The notes: generated by a model from the letters alone, not told the origin. 45,562 bases of DNA from an uncultured Rhodanobacter sp. (GCA_903827735.1 CAIKJM010000127.1:1-45562), one strand, 5' to 3'. Shown: positions 1 through 8,481, counted from the first letter of the stretch. Made by a program: numbers and translations.

Positions 1-149
1 GGGCTGATATTGGCGCGCTGGGCGACTTCTTCCCGACGCAGGCCTGGCGTTCGCCGACGGCCGCCACCGAAGCCAAAAGACGCCGGATCGAGCCGTGTGC
101 GCCGGTCTCTCAAATAGGTACCAAGCGCGTTGCCGAGGGGGACGGACAT
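1..149 (-). CDS. MmyB-like HTH (XRE family) regulator, N-terminal fragment
   Basis: This is the first 49 codons of a gene that runs off the left edge. The protein reads MSVPLGNALGTYLRDRRTRL and goes on to a PGLRREEVAQRANIS segment. LG.YLR.RR.RLDP followed by R.TPGLRREEVA is the typical start of MmyB-family XRE helix-turn-helix regulators, which have a C-terminal ligand-binding domain; that part lies outside the window. The start at 149 is chosen because AGGA lies five bases upstream; an in-frame ATG at 155 has no usable spacing. The gene diverges from the SDR oxidoreductase at 247. Such pairs usually mean that the regulator controls the enzyme, but that is inference here. Confidence 0.75.
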   Translation of the reverse strand, partial: MSVPLGNALGTYLRDRRTRLDPASFGFGGGRRRTPGLRREEVAQRANIS

Positions 150-161
150 AAGCATCCTGTT

Positions 162-173
162 GGTATTTATACC
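162..173. promoter_or_regulatory. Inverted repeat in the MmyB/SDR divergent gap
   Basis: GGTAT-TT-ATACC is a perfect 5-bp inverted repeat in the 97-bp gap between two divergent starts, 12 bases upstream of the regulator's ATG. It may be the operator of the neighbouring MmyB-type regulator. The site is short and the only copy I saw, so this is a modest guess. Confidence 0.35.
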
Positions 174-246
174 TTGATAATGCCACTACTTTACCCGTAT
201 GAGCGCAGGACTAGTCTAGGCGAATACTCACCACTGGAGACTCTTC

Positions 247-1143
247 ATGCGCATATTTCTCACCGGCGCGACCGGCTTTATCGGCTCGCGCATCGTGCCC
301 GAGCTGCTGGCGGCCGGACACCAGGTTCTCGGTATGACGCGTTCGGAACAAGGCGCGCGCGCGCTCGCTGCCGCTGGCGCCGAGGTGCACCACGGCCACT
401 TAGAGGATTTGAACAGCTTGCGCAGCGGCGCTGCCAAGGCCGATGCGGTGATCCACACCGCGTTCGATCATGATTTTTCGAACTTCGTCGCGAACTGCGC
501 GAAGGATAGTCAGGTGATCAAAGCACTGGGTTCAGTGCTGATCGGTTCGAGCCGCCCACTGCTAATCACCTCGGGTACGGGCATGGGCAGCACCATGCCG
601 GGCAAACCCGCCACCGAGGACGTGTTCAACAAAGCACATCCCAACCCGCGATCCGCTTCGGAAATCGCTGGCGAAGAGATGCTGGCCGCCGGCGTTGCAG
701 TGTCGGTCATGCGGCTTCCGCAAGTGCACGACACGGTCAAGCAAGGTCTGGTCACGCCGCTGATCGAGGTGGCGCGCGCCAAGGGCGTGTCGGCCTATGT
801 CGGCGGAGGACTCAGCCGATTTCCTGCAGCGCACGTGCTCGACGTGGCCCGGCTCTACCGGCTGGCCATCGAGAAGTGTGAGCCCGGCGCGCGCTATCAC
901 GCGGTCGACGAGGAAGGCGTGGCGGCGCGCGATATCGCGCAGGCGATCGGTGACGGACTCGGCGTGCCGGTAAAGTCCATCTCGCCGAATGAAGCGGCCG
1001 ATCACTTCGGCTGGCTTGGCGCATTTGTCGGCCTGGATATGCTGTCGTCGAGCGAGTGGACGCGCAAGGTTCTGGGCTGGGAACCCAGCGGCCCGAGTCT
1101 GCTGGATGATCTGAGGCAGATGGATTATTCCGCAGCGGCTTGA
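247..1143 (+). CDS. Extended SDR family NAD(P)-dependent oxidoreductase
   Basis: A 298-residue cytosolic protein that opens with a Rossmann nucleotide-binding motif, GATGFIG, at residues 7-13, followed by a second strand ending in MTRSEQ and an HHGHLEDL turn. This is the pattern of extended short-chain dehydrogenases of the 3-beta-HSD/epimerase type. I do not see a clear YxxxK catalytic pair: the usual position holds TSGTGMGSTM, which is common in the atypical subgroup that diverges from MmyB or other regulators in soil proteobacteria. The substrate is unknown. The start has GGAG seven bases upstream. It is probably transcribed from the gap shared with the regulator at 149. Confidence 0.85.
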   Translation: MRIFLTGATGFIGSRIVPELLAAGHQVLGMTRSEQGARALAAAGAEVHHGHLEDLNSLRSGAAKADAVIHTAFDHDFSNFVANCAKDSQVIKALGSVLIGSSRPLLITSGTGMGSTMPGKPATEDVFNKAHPNPRSASEIAGEEMLAAGVAVSVMRLPQVHDTVKQGLVTPLIEVARAKGVSAYVGGGLSRFPAAHVLDVARLYRLAIEKCEPGARYHAVDEEGVAARDIAQAIGDGLGVPVKSISPNEAADHFGWLGAFVGLDMLSSSEWTRKVLGWEPSGPSLLDDLRQMDYSAAA

Positions 1144-1187
1144 GCCACCGCTCTGATCGCAGTCGAAGACGTGAGGTGCCTCCGCCC

Positions 1188-1204
1188 GTAGGTCGGCGGT
1201 GAGC
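1188..1204. repeat. Partial copy of the intergenic palindromic repeat
   Basis: GTAGGTCGGCGGTGAGC matches 16 of 17 bases of the left end of the fuller repeat at 5056-5151. It lies in the 134-bp gap between two convergent genes (SDR and ATP-grasp-like). Only one arm is recognisable, so this looks like a decayed REP-type element. Confidence 0.5.
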
Positions 1205-1277
1205 AAAGCGACTGTGGAGGCGGTACGCTGCCACAGCCGCTTAAATCACCACCAATCCACCTAATCGCGCCGAGCGG

Positions 1278-2447
1278 CTACCCCTCATGAGCCTGCTCGC
1301 GCGTATCGAAGTACAGCAGCGTCATGCCTTCGCCAGGGCGAGTTTTGCGGCCGCTCATGGTGGCAATGCCATTGGTCGAGCAGCGGAAGATCCAGGCCAT
1401 CACCCACGGCGCCCGGCCGTCCCGTAGGGCGAGCAGACAGCGCACTTCACCGAATAGCGGCTCATCGGTGACCGGATGTTTGCCGATCGGCACCTGCTTG
1501 AACTTGTTCTGCACGATCCACTGCCGCGGTGTGGGCAGCGCCTGCAATTCCGCGCTGGTGGGGTTGAGCAACAGGCCGACGCCGGAATGCCCGCTGACGG
1601 ATTTGGCGACCCAGCGCTCGGGATGGCTCCACTGCGTCGCGCGCAGCGCGCGGTCCTCGACCCAGTGACAGGCTTCGTGCACCGCTAGCGGCAAATCGGC
1701 GAGGCTGCCTTTGTGCACACCGTCGTACCAGGCCGGATGGCTGTGCCAGTTGAGCCGATGTGCGGCACGCAGTTTCGCCTCGGCCACGGCGCGATCCTCC
1801 ACCGAGAGGTCGGAAAAAATCAGCCGATTCCACACGTGTGCGTAGCGCTTGGAGCGATCCGGGCTGTAGAGATGGCCGTCTTCGACGATGACATCGCGCC
1901 AGTCGTGCACGTCGACGTTCCACCAGTGGCGCGCGCCGTCGAAATCCGGCCAGCTCAAACCGTCGCGCGGATGATCCTCGATCAGTACCGTGTCGGCATG
2001 CGGAGCGAGCCACTGGCGCGAATGATCCACCCAGGACGTCTCCCGCGGCAGTGGATCGTACGGCAGCAGATGGACGTCCATATCGTTGGCCCGACGCTGT
2101 GCCAGATGCATCGTGTGGAAGGTGGGCAGCATCGAAGTGAAGGCCTGAATTTCCACCCACGCCAGATCGAACGGCTGCGTCGGGTGCTCGGTGAACGCCA
2201 TGTCTAGCGCCAGCACGTCCGCCCGCGCACCGGGCCACGCCACGCGCTCGGGACGCAGATGCGGCCGCAACGCGCCGACAAGATGGCCAATCTTTCGATC
2301 GAGCGCAGCGCGCAGCGCGCGGTTGCCAACGGCGTAATGATCGGAAAGCAGGCTTTGCGGCAGATGCGGCGCCCGTGTGTCCGAAAGCGCGCGGGCAAAC
2401 TTCGCTTCACCGACAAATTCGAGATGCACGTTAGGTAGGCTGCTCAT
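1278..2447 (-). CDS. Hypothetical protein with ATP-grasp-like features, partner of the YbdK-type ligase
   Basis: A 389-residue soluble protein of no family I can name firmly. The C-terminal half holds WVAKSVSGHSGVGLLL, then WIVQNKFKQVP, then FGEVRCLL, DGRAPWVMAWIFR and NGIATMSG. The order of a Lys-Gly-rich strand, a hydrophobic strand ending in VQ, an acidic GE.R strand and a late Arg/Asn pair recalls ATP-grasp ligases; this is a resemblance, not proof. The N-terminal half is rich in Trp and His (HWWNVDVHDW, HRLNWHSHPAWYDG). Its ATG overlaps the stop of the upstream carboxylate-amine ligase by ATGA, so the two are translationally coupled and likely work in one pathway. No signal peptide or membrane segment is seen. 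Confidence 0.75.
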   Translation of the reverse strand: MSSLPNVHLEFVGEAKFARALSDTRAPHLPQSLLSDHYAVGNRALRAALDRKIGHLVGALRPHLRPERVAWPGARADVLALDMAFTEHPTQPFDLAWVEIQAFTSMLPTFHTMHLAQRRANDMDVHLLPYDPLPRETSWVDHSRQWLAPHADTVLIEDHPRDGLSWPDFDGARHWWNVDVHDWRDVIVEDGHLYSPDRSKRYAHVWNRLIFSDLSVEDRAVAEAKLRAAHRLNWHSHPAWYDGVHKGSLADLPLAVHEACHWVEDRALRATQWSHPERWVAKSVSGHSGVGLLLNPTSAELQALPTPRQWIVQNKFKQVPIGKHPVTDEPLFGEVRCLLALRDGRAPWVMAWIFRCSTNGIATMSGRKTRPGEGMTLLYFDTREQAHEG

Positions 2448-3574
2448 GCCAGGGCCTCCGCCGCCTGCGGCACGTAGGCGTCGTCACTGGCCAGCGAGGC
2501 CATCCATTGCAGCGTGGTTTTCCAGTCACCGTGCCGCAGCGCCTGCTGGCGCAGCACATCGGCGAACGTGCGCTGGATGAGCGCATCGGCCAGATGCCGC
2601 TCCCAGTAACTGCGCTCGGCGGCGTCCTTCGCGCGCGGCGCCACGCGCGACCACCAGCGTTCGAAATGTTCGGGCGTGTCGGACACCGTGTCGCGGTTCC
2701 AATCGATCCATTGGGCACGCAAGCCGTGCCGGCGCGCGCGCCATTTGCTTTCATCGATGCATGCACGCGACCACACCGGACCCTGCCTGCCGGCTCGAAT
2801 TTCCAGCTGCAGCGTTTCGGCCTCCCATTTCAGCAGCGTGGTGATCAGACCGATGCGCACCAGATCAGGATGCGTGTCCATGATGCGCACCTCCAGCGTG
2901 CCGTAGCGATGATGCAGGCGAATGTCCTGCCACAATCCCTGGTCTTCGCCGAGGCAGCCCACTGCGCGCAGCCGGTCCACGTGGGCCTGATAATGCTGCT
3001 CGCTTTCCCACGCGTCCGGCGTACCCATGCGCGGATAGCGGTCCAGCAGACTGTGGCGCCACGACTGCAGCCCGGTGTCACGACCTTCAAAAAAAGGCGA
3101 ACTGGCGGACAGCGCCAGGACTTCCGGCAGCACGTGCCGCAGCCGGTTCATGATCGCCATGCGCGGCGCGCCCAGCTCGAAACCCAGGTGCAGATGCATC
3201 CCGAAACTCAGCGCACCACGTGACACGTCGCGGTACTCGTCGATCAGACTCGCATAGTGAGGAAACTCCCCACCCTCGTGCATCGGCTGCTGCTGCCAGG
3301 CTGAGGTCGGATGGATGCCGGCGATAAGAATGCGCTGTCCTTGCGATGCAGCCCGCCGCCGCGCCTGCCCGCGCATCAGCCGCACGCACGAAAGCAGCTC
3401 CGGCACCGTTCGACAGACACGCGTCTTGGTTTCGATCACGCAGCGATGGATCTCCTTATCCATCAGCCCCTCGGGAACCGTGGCTTCGGCGAAATCCGCC
3501 GAAAAATCATGCGCGACCAGTTCCCCCTGGTCATCGATGATTTGAATCTCTTCTTCCATACCCAACGTGATCAT
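2444..3574 (-). CDS. Carboxylate-amine ligase, GCS2/YbdK family
   Basis: A 376-residue ATP-dependent ligase of the glutamate-cysteine ligase type 2 fold. The start MITLGMEEEIQIID carries the acidic LGxEEE motif (Glu 7-9) that binds metal-ATP in this family. Further signs are HDFSADFAEATVPEG, the IETKT strand, HPTSAW, FGMHLHLGF and YGTLEVRIMDTHPD. Known relatives (E. coli YbdK) have weak glutamate-cysteine ligase activity and an uncertain true substrate. I chose the start at 3574, with GGAG seven bases upstream. A longer frame begins at 3622 but has no ribosome site and adds residues before the conserved first strand. It is the first gene of a two-gene operon with the ATP-grasp-like protein (4-bp overlap), which suggests a small amide or peptide product rather than glutathione. 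Confidence 0.88.
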   Translation of the reverse strand: MITLGMEEEIQIIDDQGELVAHDFSADFAEATVPEGLMDKEIHRCVIETKTRVCRTVPELLSCVRLMRGQARRRAASQGQRILIAGIHPTSAWQQQPMHEGGEFPHYASLIDEYRDVSRGALSFGMHLHLGFELGAPRMAIMNRLRHVLPEVLALSASSPFFEGRDTGLQSWRHSLLDRYPRMGTPDAWESEQHYQAHVDRLRAVGCLGEDQGLWQDIRLHHRYGTLEVRIMDTHPDLVRIGLITTLLKWEAETLQLEIRAGRQGPVWSRACIDESKWRARRHGLRAQWIDWNRDTVSDTPEHFERWWSRVAPRAKDAAERSYWERHLADALIQRTFADVLRQQALRHGDWKTTLQWMASLASDDAYVPQAAEALA

Positions 3575-3729
3575 GCCCCTGCTCCCTTTGATAGTCCCAT
3601 CCGCGAATTCGGATAGGGACATACATAGTTAAACAGGCAGGCATGACCGCGCGGCGGAAAGCATCCATCTCGCTGTCGATTAGTGTGCGCCGGCGCGTGA
3701 CGATTAAGACTGACGAAAGACGGCCGCAC

Positions 3730-3754
3730 AAAAAACCCCGGCTTTACCGGGGCC
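3730..3754 (-). terminator. Rho-independent terminator of the ClpP-like secreted protein gene
   Basis: Read on the minus strand, a CCCCGG/CCGGGG stem with a five-base loop is followed by six T residues. It lies about 75 bases past the stop at 3829 and separates this gene from the ligase operon downstream on the same strand. Confidence 0.85.
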
Positions 3755-3828
3755 TTTCAATCAGTGGACGTCTTTCGATGGAAAGCATCGCCTTCCATCC
3801 GCCTAGGCTTACCGTCGCGGAAACCAGG

Positions 3829-4962
3829 TCACGAATTTTGCTTGGACGTCGGCCAGGGCGCCGCCTGCCAGCAGGCTTCGTAGTATTGCTTGAGGGTGCT
3901 GCGAACCGGTTCGAGTTCGAAGGTGAAGCCGTTGCGGAACGCGCTGGTTCGGCCGGCAACCCAGGCACCGACGGACGGCGCGTAGATGATGTATTGCAGA
4001 CGCGCCGGAGGGTAGGTACGCGTCATGCTGATCGACTCGCTGGCCACCTCGGCACCACCGCTCTGCTGGGTCAGAATCTCCTGCCGGTTGAGCTCGAAAT
4101 ACGAGCGCGTTCCGCGCATGACGATATCTTTGGCGCGCTCGTTGCCGACTTTGTTGATCGCCGTGAGAATCACGCGTCCGGGCTTGCACTCGATCGTCAT
4201 GCGGTGCTCGCCGTGACGATCGACCTGATCGAGCGTGAGGTAGGGGCCGGTGGACAATGTCTGATACTTCGCCACCAGCGGTAAACGACCATTGTTGGCC
4301 AGTCCCGAGGTCATCATCTGATCGGCGGAGAGCCATACCGTCCCGTTGGATGCCGCGCCTGGCGCGGGCGCGAGCGCCGCAGGGTCGATGCCCATGTCCT
4401 TCAGATAGCCGGCGACGTCGCCGGATGGCTGCGTCGACTGGCTGGAGCCACCGGACGATGCCGACGTTGTCGAAACGCCAATGCGATCGCTGCCTGTCGG
4501 CGCCCAGCGGTAAAGGCCGCCGAAGTAAGCGTAGACACAGGCACCCACGCAGATGGCCGTATTCGACTCGCCCTTGCGCCGCGGCTTGCCCAGGTGGGTA
4601 ACCATCGAGCCCGTGCGGAACAGCCGGCCCAGCGCCATGCCAGCGCCAATGCTACCGCTGGACGAATTCAAATAAATGTCCGAACCGCTGGGAATCTTGC
4701 CGGACCGAATCAAGGCGCCAACGCGCTGCGGCGCATCCTCATCGATGGTGCCGTAGAGATAGACCTGCGGTACGTCGGTGACGGCGAGAGTCAACCGATC
4801 ATCGGTGACCTGAACGGCGAGCTGATCGGCCGACGCGTGCGACGAGCTTCGGGAACCGTCGCGCGCCTGGGCGACCGATATCGACGCGAGACCGGCGGCA
4901 AGCAGAAAGAGGCTTAGAGCAAGGCGCGGATTTACGACCGCGCGGCGGGAAACGTTTTTCAT
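3829..4962 (-). CDS. Secreted ClpP/crotonase-like protein of unknown function
   Basis: About 377 residues with a signal peptide (MKNVSRRAVV..., hydrophobic run LALSLFLLAAGLA, cleavage near AQA). Residues around 65-145 contain VYLYGTID, SGSDIYLNSSSGSIGAGMALGRLFR and ICVGACVYAYFGGLYR. A loop of the form NSSGG.I..GM.LG followed by C.SAC..A..GG is typical of ClpP/crotonase-fold periplasmic proteins. In canonical enzymes the second strand carries a catalytic Ser; here it reads CVGACVY, so peptidase activity is doubtful. The C-terminal 150 residues have no recognisable domain. The start is uncertain: ATG 4962 gives the best signal peptide but no clear ribosome site, while a GTG at 4980 has GGGAG five bases upstream and would add six residues. 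A strong terminator follows. Confidence 0.7.
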   Translation of the reverse strand: MKNVSRRAVVNPRLALSLFLLAAGLASISVAQARDGSRSSSHASADQLAVQVTDDRLTLAVTDVPQVYLYGTIDEDAPQRVGALIRSGKIPSGSDIYLNSSSGSIGAGMALGRLFRTGSMVTHLGKPRRKGESNTAICVGACVYAYFGGLYRWAPTGSDRIGVSTTSASSGGSSQSTQPSGDVAGYLKDMGIDPAALAPAPGAASNGTVWLSADQMMTSGLANNGRLPLVAKYQTLSTGPYLTLDQVDRHGEHRMTIECKPGRVILTAINKVGNERAKDIVMRGTRSYFELNRQEILTQQSGGAEVASESISMTRTYPPARLQYIIYAPSVGAWVAGRTSAFRNGFTFELEPVRSTLKQYYEACWQAAPWPTSKQNS

Positions 4963-5055
4963 ACCGATAGCGTTTGGCACTGCCACTCCCGAAAGTCCGA
5001 CTACGCAGTGTCGTCAGTGGCAGATGTCCTGCGAGTGAATACGGCACGATCCACC

Positions 5056-5151
5056 GTAGGTTGGCGGTGAGCGGTCGGTTGGGGTGAGCGCAGCGAAAAC
5101 CCCAACATAAGCTGCCGCTGCGTTGGGTTCGCTTTGCTCACCCCAACCTAC
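5056..5151. repeat. BIME-like pair of palindromic (REP-type) repeats
   Basis: The element is bounded by GTAGGTTGGCGGTGAGC on the left and its near-complement ending GCTCACCCCAACCTAC on the right. Inside are two hairpin units in opposite orientation, each with a TTGGGG/CCCCAA-type stem around a GAGCGCAGCGAA or TTCGCTTTGCTC core. This arrangement is that of bacterial interspersed mosaic elements. It fills most of the 195-bp gap downstream of the PRISE reductase and upstream of the ClpP-like gene. A decayed arm of the same family is at 1188. The transposase that moves such repeats is not in this window. Confidence 0.75.
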
Positions 5152-5181
5152 CTGACATGCCGACCCATCGGGAGCAACTCC

Positions 5182-6240
5182 TCACGGAATCAACTTTCGC
5201 TCACGCAGGGTCGCAAACACGTCGAAGAACGCGTCGTCGCTGGGCTGATAGTCGAGGAAACCCATGCGCCGGCTCTTGGACATATCGGTGACCACTTCGA
5301 TCGGGCGGCCCAGATCGGCATCGGTATGCCACGGCGAGATAAGCCGATCGATATCCGGCTCGACCAGCCCACGCTGCGCGGCGATCTCGCGCCAGATGTC
5401 GGCATCACCAGCCATCTGCGACTCTAGCGGCTGCACCGTGCCGTCGAACGGCGCAGCATCGAGGCCGAACCAGTCGGCGAGGCGCGACCACATCCAGCTC
5501 CAGCGGAACACGTCGCCGTTGACGATATTGAAGGCCTCGTTGGCGGCGATGGCGTTCGTCGAAGCCCACAGCAGGTGTTTGGCCAGCTGACGCGCATCGG
5601 TCATGTCGGTAAGGCTGTTCCACTGCGCAGCGGAGCCGGGAAAACGAAACGGACGTCCGGTGAATTTACAAACGGATGCATAAACTGCCAGCGTGGTGGC
5701 CATATTCATCGCGTTGCCAACCGCCACGCCGGTAATCGTGTGCGGGCGATGCACGCTCCAGCTGTAGCCGTCGCGTGCGGCCGCGGCAAACACCTCGTCC
5801 TCCTGCGCGTAATAGAAGTTCTCCACATCCAAACGCCCCTGCTCCTCGCGGAACGGCGTTTGCGGCAGCACGCCTTTGCCATAGGCCTCGAACGGCCCGA
5901 GATAGTGCTTCAGGCCGGTAACGAGCGCGACGTGGCGCACGCTGCCAGCAGGGCGCAGGGCGTCGAGCAGATGGCGCACCATTGCGGCGTTGACGCGGAT
6001 GTTCTCCGCCTCGGTCGCCTGGCGCGACCACGTGGCGATGAATACGTGCGACGGCGCCACGTCGGCCAGTGCGGTGCGCGTGTTTTCAGCGTCGGTGAGA
6101 TCCACCGCCACCGGCGTCACGCCATCCTGCGCCGGCGGTCGACGCGCCGCGCCGGCCACCGACCAGCCTTTTTCCACCAGAAGCCGCGCCGTAGCGCTGC
6201 CGACGATACCGCTGGTTCCCACCACTAGCGCCTTGTTCAT
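5182..6240 (-). CDS. PRISE-type NADPH-dependent enone reductase (progesterone 5-beta-reductase-like SDR)
   Basis: A 352-residue cytosolic enzyme. VVGTSGIVGSATA near residues 6-18 is the Rossmann loop. LVTGLKHYLGP (Lys111) and ENFYYAQED (Tyr143/144) are the two signature motifs of the PRISE subfamily, spaced as the catalytic Lys and Tyr are in plant progesterone 5-beta-reductase, and WSVHRPHTITG is the conserved strand after them. Known members reduce the C=C bond of activated enones. The bacterial role is probably detoxification or use of unsaturated ketones; the substrate cannot be read from sequence. AGAGA lies just upstream of the ATG. It diverges from an HxlR regulator across an 81-bp gap, which very likely controls it. 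Confidence 0.88.
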   Translation of the reverse strand: MNKALVVGTSGIVGSATARLLVEKGWSVAGAARRPPAQDGVTPVAVDLTDAENTRTALADVAPSHVFIATWSRQATEAENIRVNAAMVRHLLDALRPAGSVRHVALVTGLKHYLGPFEAYGKGVLPQTPFREEQGRLDVENFYYAQEDEVFAAAARDGYSWSVHRPHTITGVAVGNAMNMATTLAVYASVCKFTGRPFRFPGSAAQWNSLTDMTDARQLAKHLLWASTNAIAANEAFNIVNGDVFRWSWMWSRLADWFGLDAAPFDGTVQPLESQMAGDADIWREIAAQRGLVEPDIDRLISPWHTDADLGRPIEVVTDMSKSRRMGFLDYQPSDDAFFDVFATLRERKLIP

Positions 6241-6321
6241 GAGTATCTCTGCAAGAATGATCGGTCAAAATAATTCCGCCGCGGCGACAAACCAAGTCGG
6301 CACCAAAAGGTAACCACCCTT

Positions 6322-6702
6322 ATGAAACCCGGCTCGCCCGACGACCAATGGCTGGAAGACTGCGCGCCGCGCCGCGTGCTGGAGCTGTTCGCCACCAAGT
6401 GGACCAGCATGATCCTGCACGCGCTGCATGTGCAGCACGAGGGCCGAGCGCGCTCGGGTGTTCTGCTGCGCAGCCTGCCCGGCATTTCGCAGAAAATGTT
6501 GACCCAGACCCTGCGCGAACTCGAAGCCAGCGCCCTGGTGCACCGTCACGTGCGCGACACCGTGCCGCCCGAAGTTGATTACTCGCTCACCCCGCTGGGG
6601 CAGCGCATGATCGAACCGATCGAGCTGGTATATGACTGGGCGCGCCGCAACGCCTCGGCGCTGGATGAACTGAAGCCACGCAGGACATCGCGGCGGCGTT
6701 GA
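6322..6702 (+). CDS. HxlR family winged-helix regulator
   Basis: A 126-residue DNA-binding protein. The order WLEDCAPRRVLELFATKWTSMIL, then LLRSLPGISQKMLTQTLRELEASALVHR, then a YSLTPLGQRMIEPIELVYDWA helix is the full HxlR fold. Cys14 sits at the position used for redox or electrophile sensing in several HxlR/YodB-type proteins, so a thiol-reactive ligand is plausible. It diverges from the PRISE enone reductase, whose substrates are electrophiles, which fits a sensor-plus-detoxifier pair. The C-terminus is basic (PRRTSRRR). Confidence 0.92.
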   Translation: MKPGSPDDQWLEDCAPRRVLELFATKWTSMILHALHVQHEGRARSGVLLRSLPGISQKMLTQTLRELEASALVHRHVRDTVPPEVDYSLTPLGQRMIEPIELVYDWARRNASALDELKPRRTSRRR

Positions 6703-6774
6703 CGATCTCCTCTGATCCGATATTCCCGGTGAGTGACTTTGAAGCAACGCCTCCGCCGCCTCGCGAGGCGCCGA

Positions 6775-8157
6775 TCAGTCTGCGATTTGCGGCAGGGGAC
6801 GCGCGCGCTTTCTCGCCTTGCCAAACCACGGCAGCAGCAGCGTGCCAAATGCCAGCACCACGATGCCGACCAGCGCACCGGCTTTGACGTAGGCCAGCGT
6901 CGCGTAAAGCACGTAGACGCTGGTCGCACAAAAAAGAATCGGCAGGAACGGGTACAGCGGCACCTTGAACGGGCGCGGCGCATCGGGGAAGCGAAAGCGC
7001 AGCACGATCACGGCGGCGCAGCTGAGCACCAGAAAAAACCAGTACACCGGCGAGACGAAGTCGACCAGGGTGGCGAACGCGCCGTGGGTCAGTCCCGCCA
7101 CCGCCGCCTCGACCAGCGCCACACCGCCGATGGTCAGCAGCGCAGTGGCGGGGATACCCCGCGCCCCGTCCCATTCGCCGACTGAACCAAGCAGGCCGCT
7201 GTCGCGCGCCACCGCGTACGTGGTGCGCGCGCCGGCAATCAGTAGCGCGTTGATCACCGCGATCGAGGTGACCGCCACCGCGCCCACCACCAGCCACTCG
7301 CCCGTGCGTCCAAACGCCAGATGCATCGCCGTCGCCGCCGGCGCATTGCTGGCAGCCAGACCCGCGTGACCCAGACAGCGCACGTAGGCCCAGTTGACCA
7401 GCGTGTACAGCACGGTGACCAGCGACATGCCGCCGATCAGCGTCATCACAATGCCGCGAGGCCCGGCGCGCAGCTCGGAGGAAAGCGTGGCCGCGTCACT
7501 CCAGCCCCCATAAGCCAGCATCACAAAGATCATTGCCGGCCCGTAGGCATTAGCTGCCGGAACCGGCGCGTCATTTAGCGGCGGCAAGCCATGGATAGCC
7601 ATCCATACGCCGGCCGCACCCAGCGCCAGCATCCCGCATACCACCACCGCCACAAAGCCGGTCTGCGCCCCCATGCCGGTGCGCACACCGCGCAGATTGA
7701 TCACACACAGCAGCACAATAGTACCGACCGCCAGAAAGCCGGTGCCGTGCTCGCCCAGCGGCAGCGCCTCGTTGACGTAATCGGCGAACACGTAGGCGAG
7801 AATGGCGATAAAGCCGGTGTGGATCACCGCAAAGCGCGACCACGCAAACAGAAAGGCCAGCTTGCGTCCGTAGGCCTTGTGCAGAAAATGGTAATCGCCG
7901 CCCGCATCCGGAAACGCTGCCGCCATCTCGGCGAAACAAAGCGCGCCACAGAACGACAGCGCGCCGCCGATCAGCCAGACCAGAAACAGCCCGGTTGGCG
8001 AGCTGATGCTGGCCGCCACGGTCGGCGTGGACTTGAAGATGCCCGATCCAATCACCATGCCGGCGCACATGGCAATGCCATGGCGGATACCGAGATGGCG
8101 ACGGGGACGCGCGACCCCGCCCTGCGAAAGATCAGCGGCCGCGTCGAGAGAGGTCAT
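6775..8157 (-). CDS. APC superfamily amino acid permease
   Basis: A 460-residue inner-membrane protein with about 12 hydrophobic segments. The first segment contains GIAMCAGMVIGSGIF, the broken-helix GSGIF substrate motif of the amino acid-polyamine-organocation family, followed by GGALSFCGALCFAEMAAAFPDAGGDYHFL (the consensus E.....P.SGG.Y). The pattern is closest to the LAT/YkbA-like branch, which exchanges or imports neutral amino acids with protons. The substrate is not certain. It is a single gene, convergent with hxlR (72-bp gap), with no obvious partner enzyme nearby. Confidence 0.88.
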   Translation of the reverse strand: MTSLDAAADLSQGGVARPRRHLGIRHGIAMCAGMVIGSGIFKSTPTVAASISSPTGLFLVWLIGGALSFCGALCFAEMAAAFPDAGGDYHFLHKAYGRKLAFLFAWSRFAVIHTGFIAILAYVFADYVNEALPLGEHGTGFLAVGTIVLLCVINLRGVRTGMGAQTGFVAVVVCGMLALGAAGVWMAIHGLPPLNDAPVPAANAYGPAMIFVMLAYGGWSDAATLSSELRAGPRGIVMTLIGGMSLVTVLYTLVNWAYVRCLGHAGLAASNAPAATAMHLAFGRTGEWLVVGAVAVTSIAVINALLIAGARTTYAVARDSGLLGSVGEWDGARGIPATALLTIGGVALVEAAVAGLTHGAFATLVDFVSPVYWFFLVLSCAAVIVLRFRFPDAPRPFKVPLYPFLPILFCATSVYVLYATLAYVKAGALVGIVVLAFGTLLLPWFGKARKRARPLPQIAD

Positions 8158-8300
8158 CGGGTGCGATCCGCCAGTTTAGGTATGTGTCTGGAGTATGCCA
8201 CGCGACAGACGTCCAAACCGCAAGCCACGGAGTGACCGCCGTGACCTCCTCATCACCTTCGGCGGGAAAGACTGAGATGGCCTCACCACGGAGACAGCCG

Positions 8301-8444
8301 ATGTCCGACCAACGCACCGCACCGAAGCCCGGAAACTCCGGCTACGCCGAAGAGCAACCCAAGACCAATACCAAAAAAGATCTGCCGGATGCGAAGACGC
8401 CTCACGAGCCGCAAAATGTGCCGAGCAAGAAGCCAAAGCAATAG
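8301..8444 (+). CDS. Small hydrophilic Lys/Pro-rich protein (47 aa)
   Basis: The protein starts MSDQRTAPKPGNSGYAEEQP and ends NVPSKKPKQ. GGAG lies seven bases before the ATG. The composition (Lys, Pro, Gln, Asn, Glu; no hydrophobic core) suggests a disordered protein. I know of no function. An in-frame upstream frame exists but lacks a ribosome site. Codon use is like that of the neighbours, and the good ribosome site is the main support. Confidence 0.55.
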   Translation: MSDQRTAPKPGNSGYAEEQPKTNTKKDLPDAKTPHEPQNVPSKKPKQ

Positions 8445-8481
8445 CCTCGCCTGTTCGGTAGCTCCGTTGAAGAGCGTGGGC

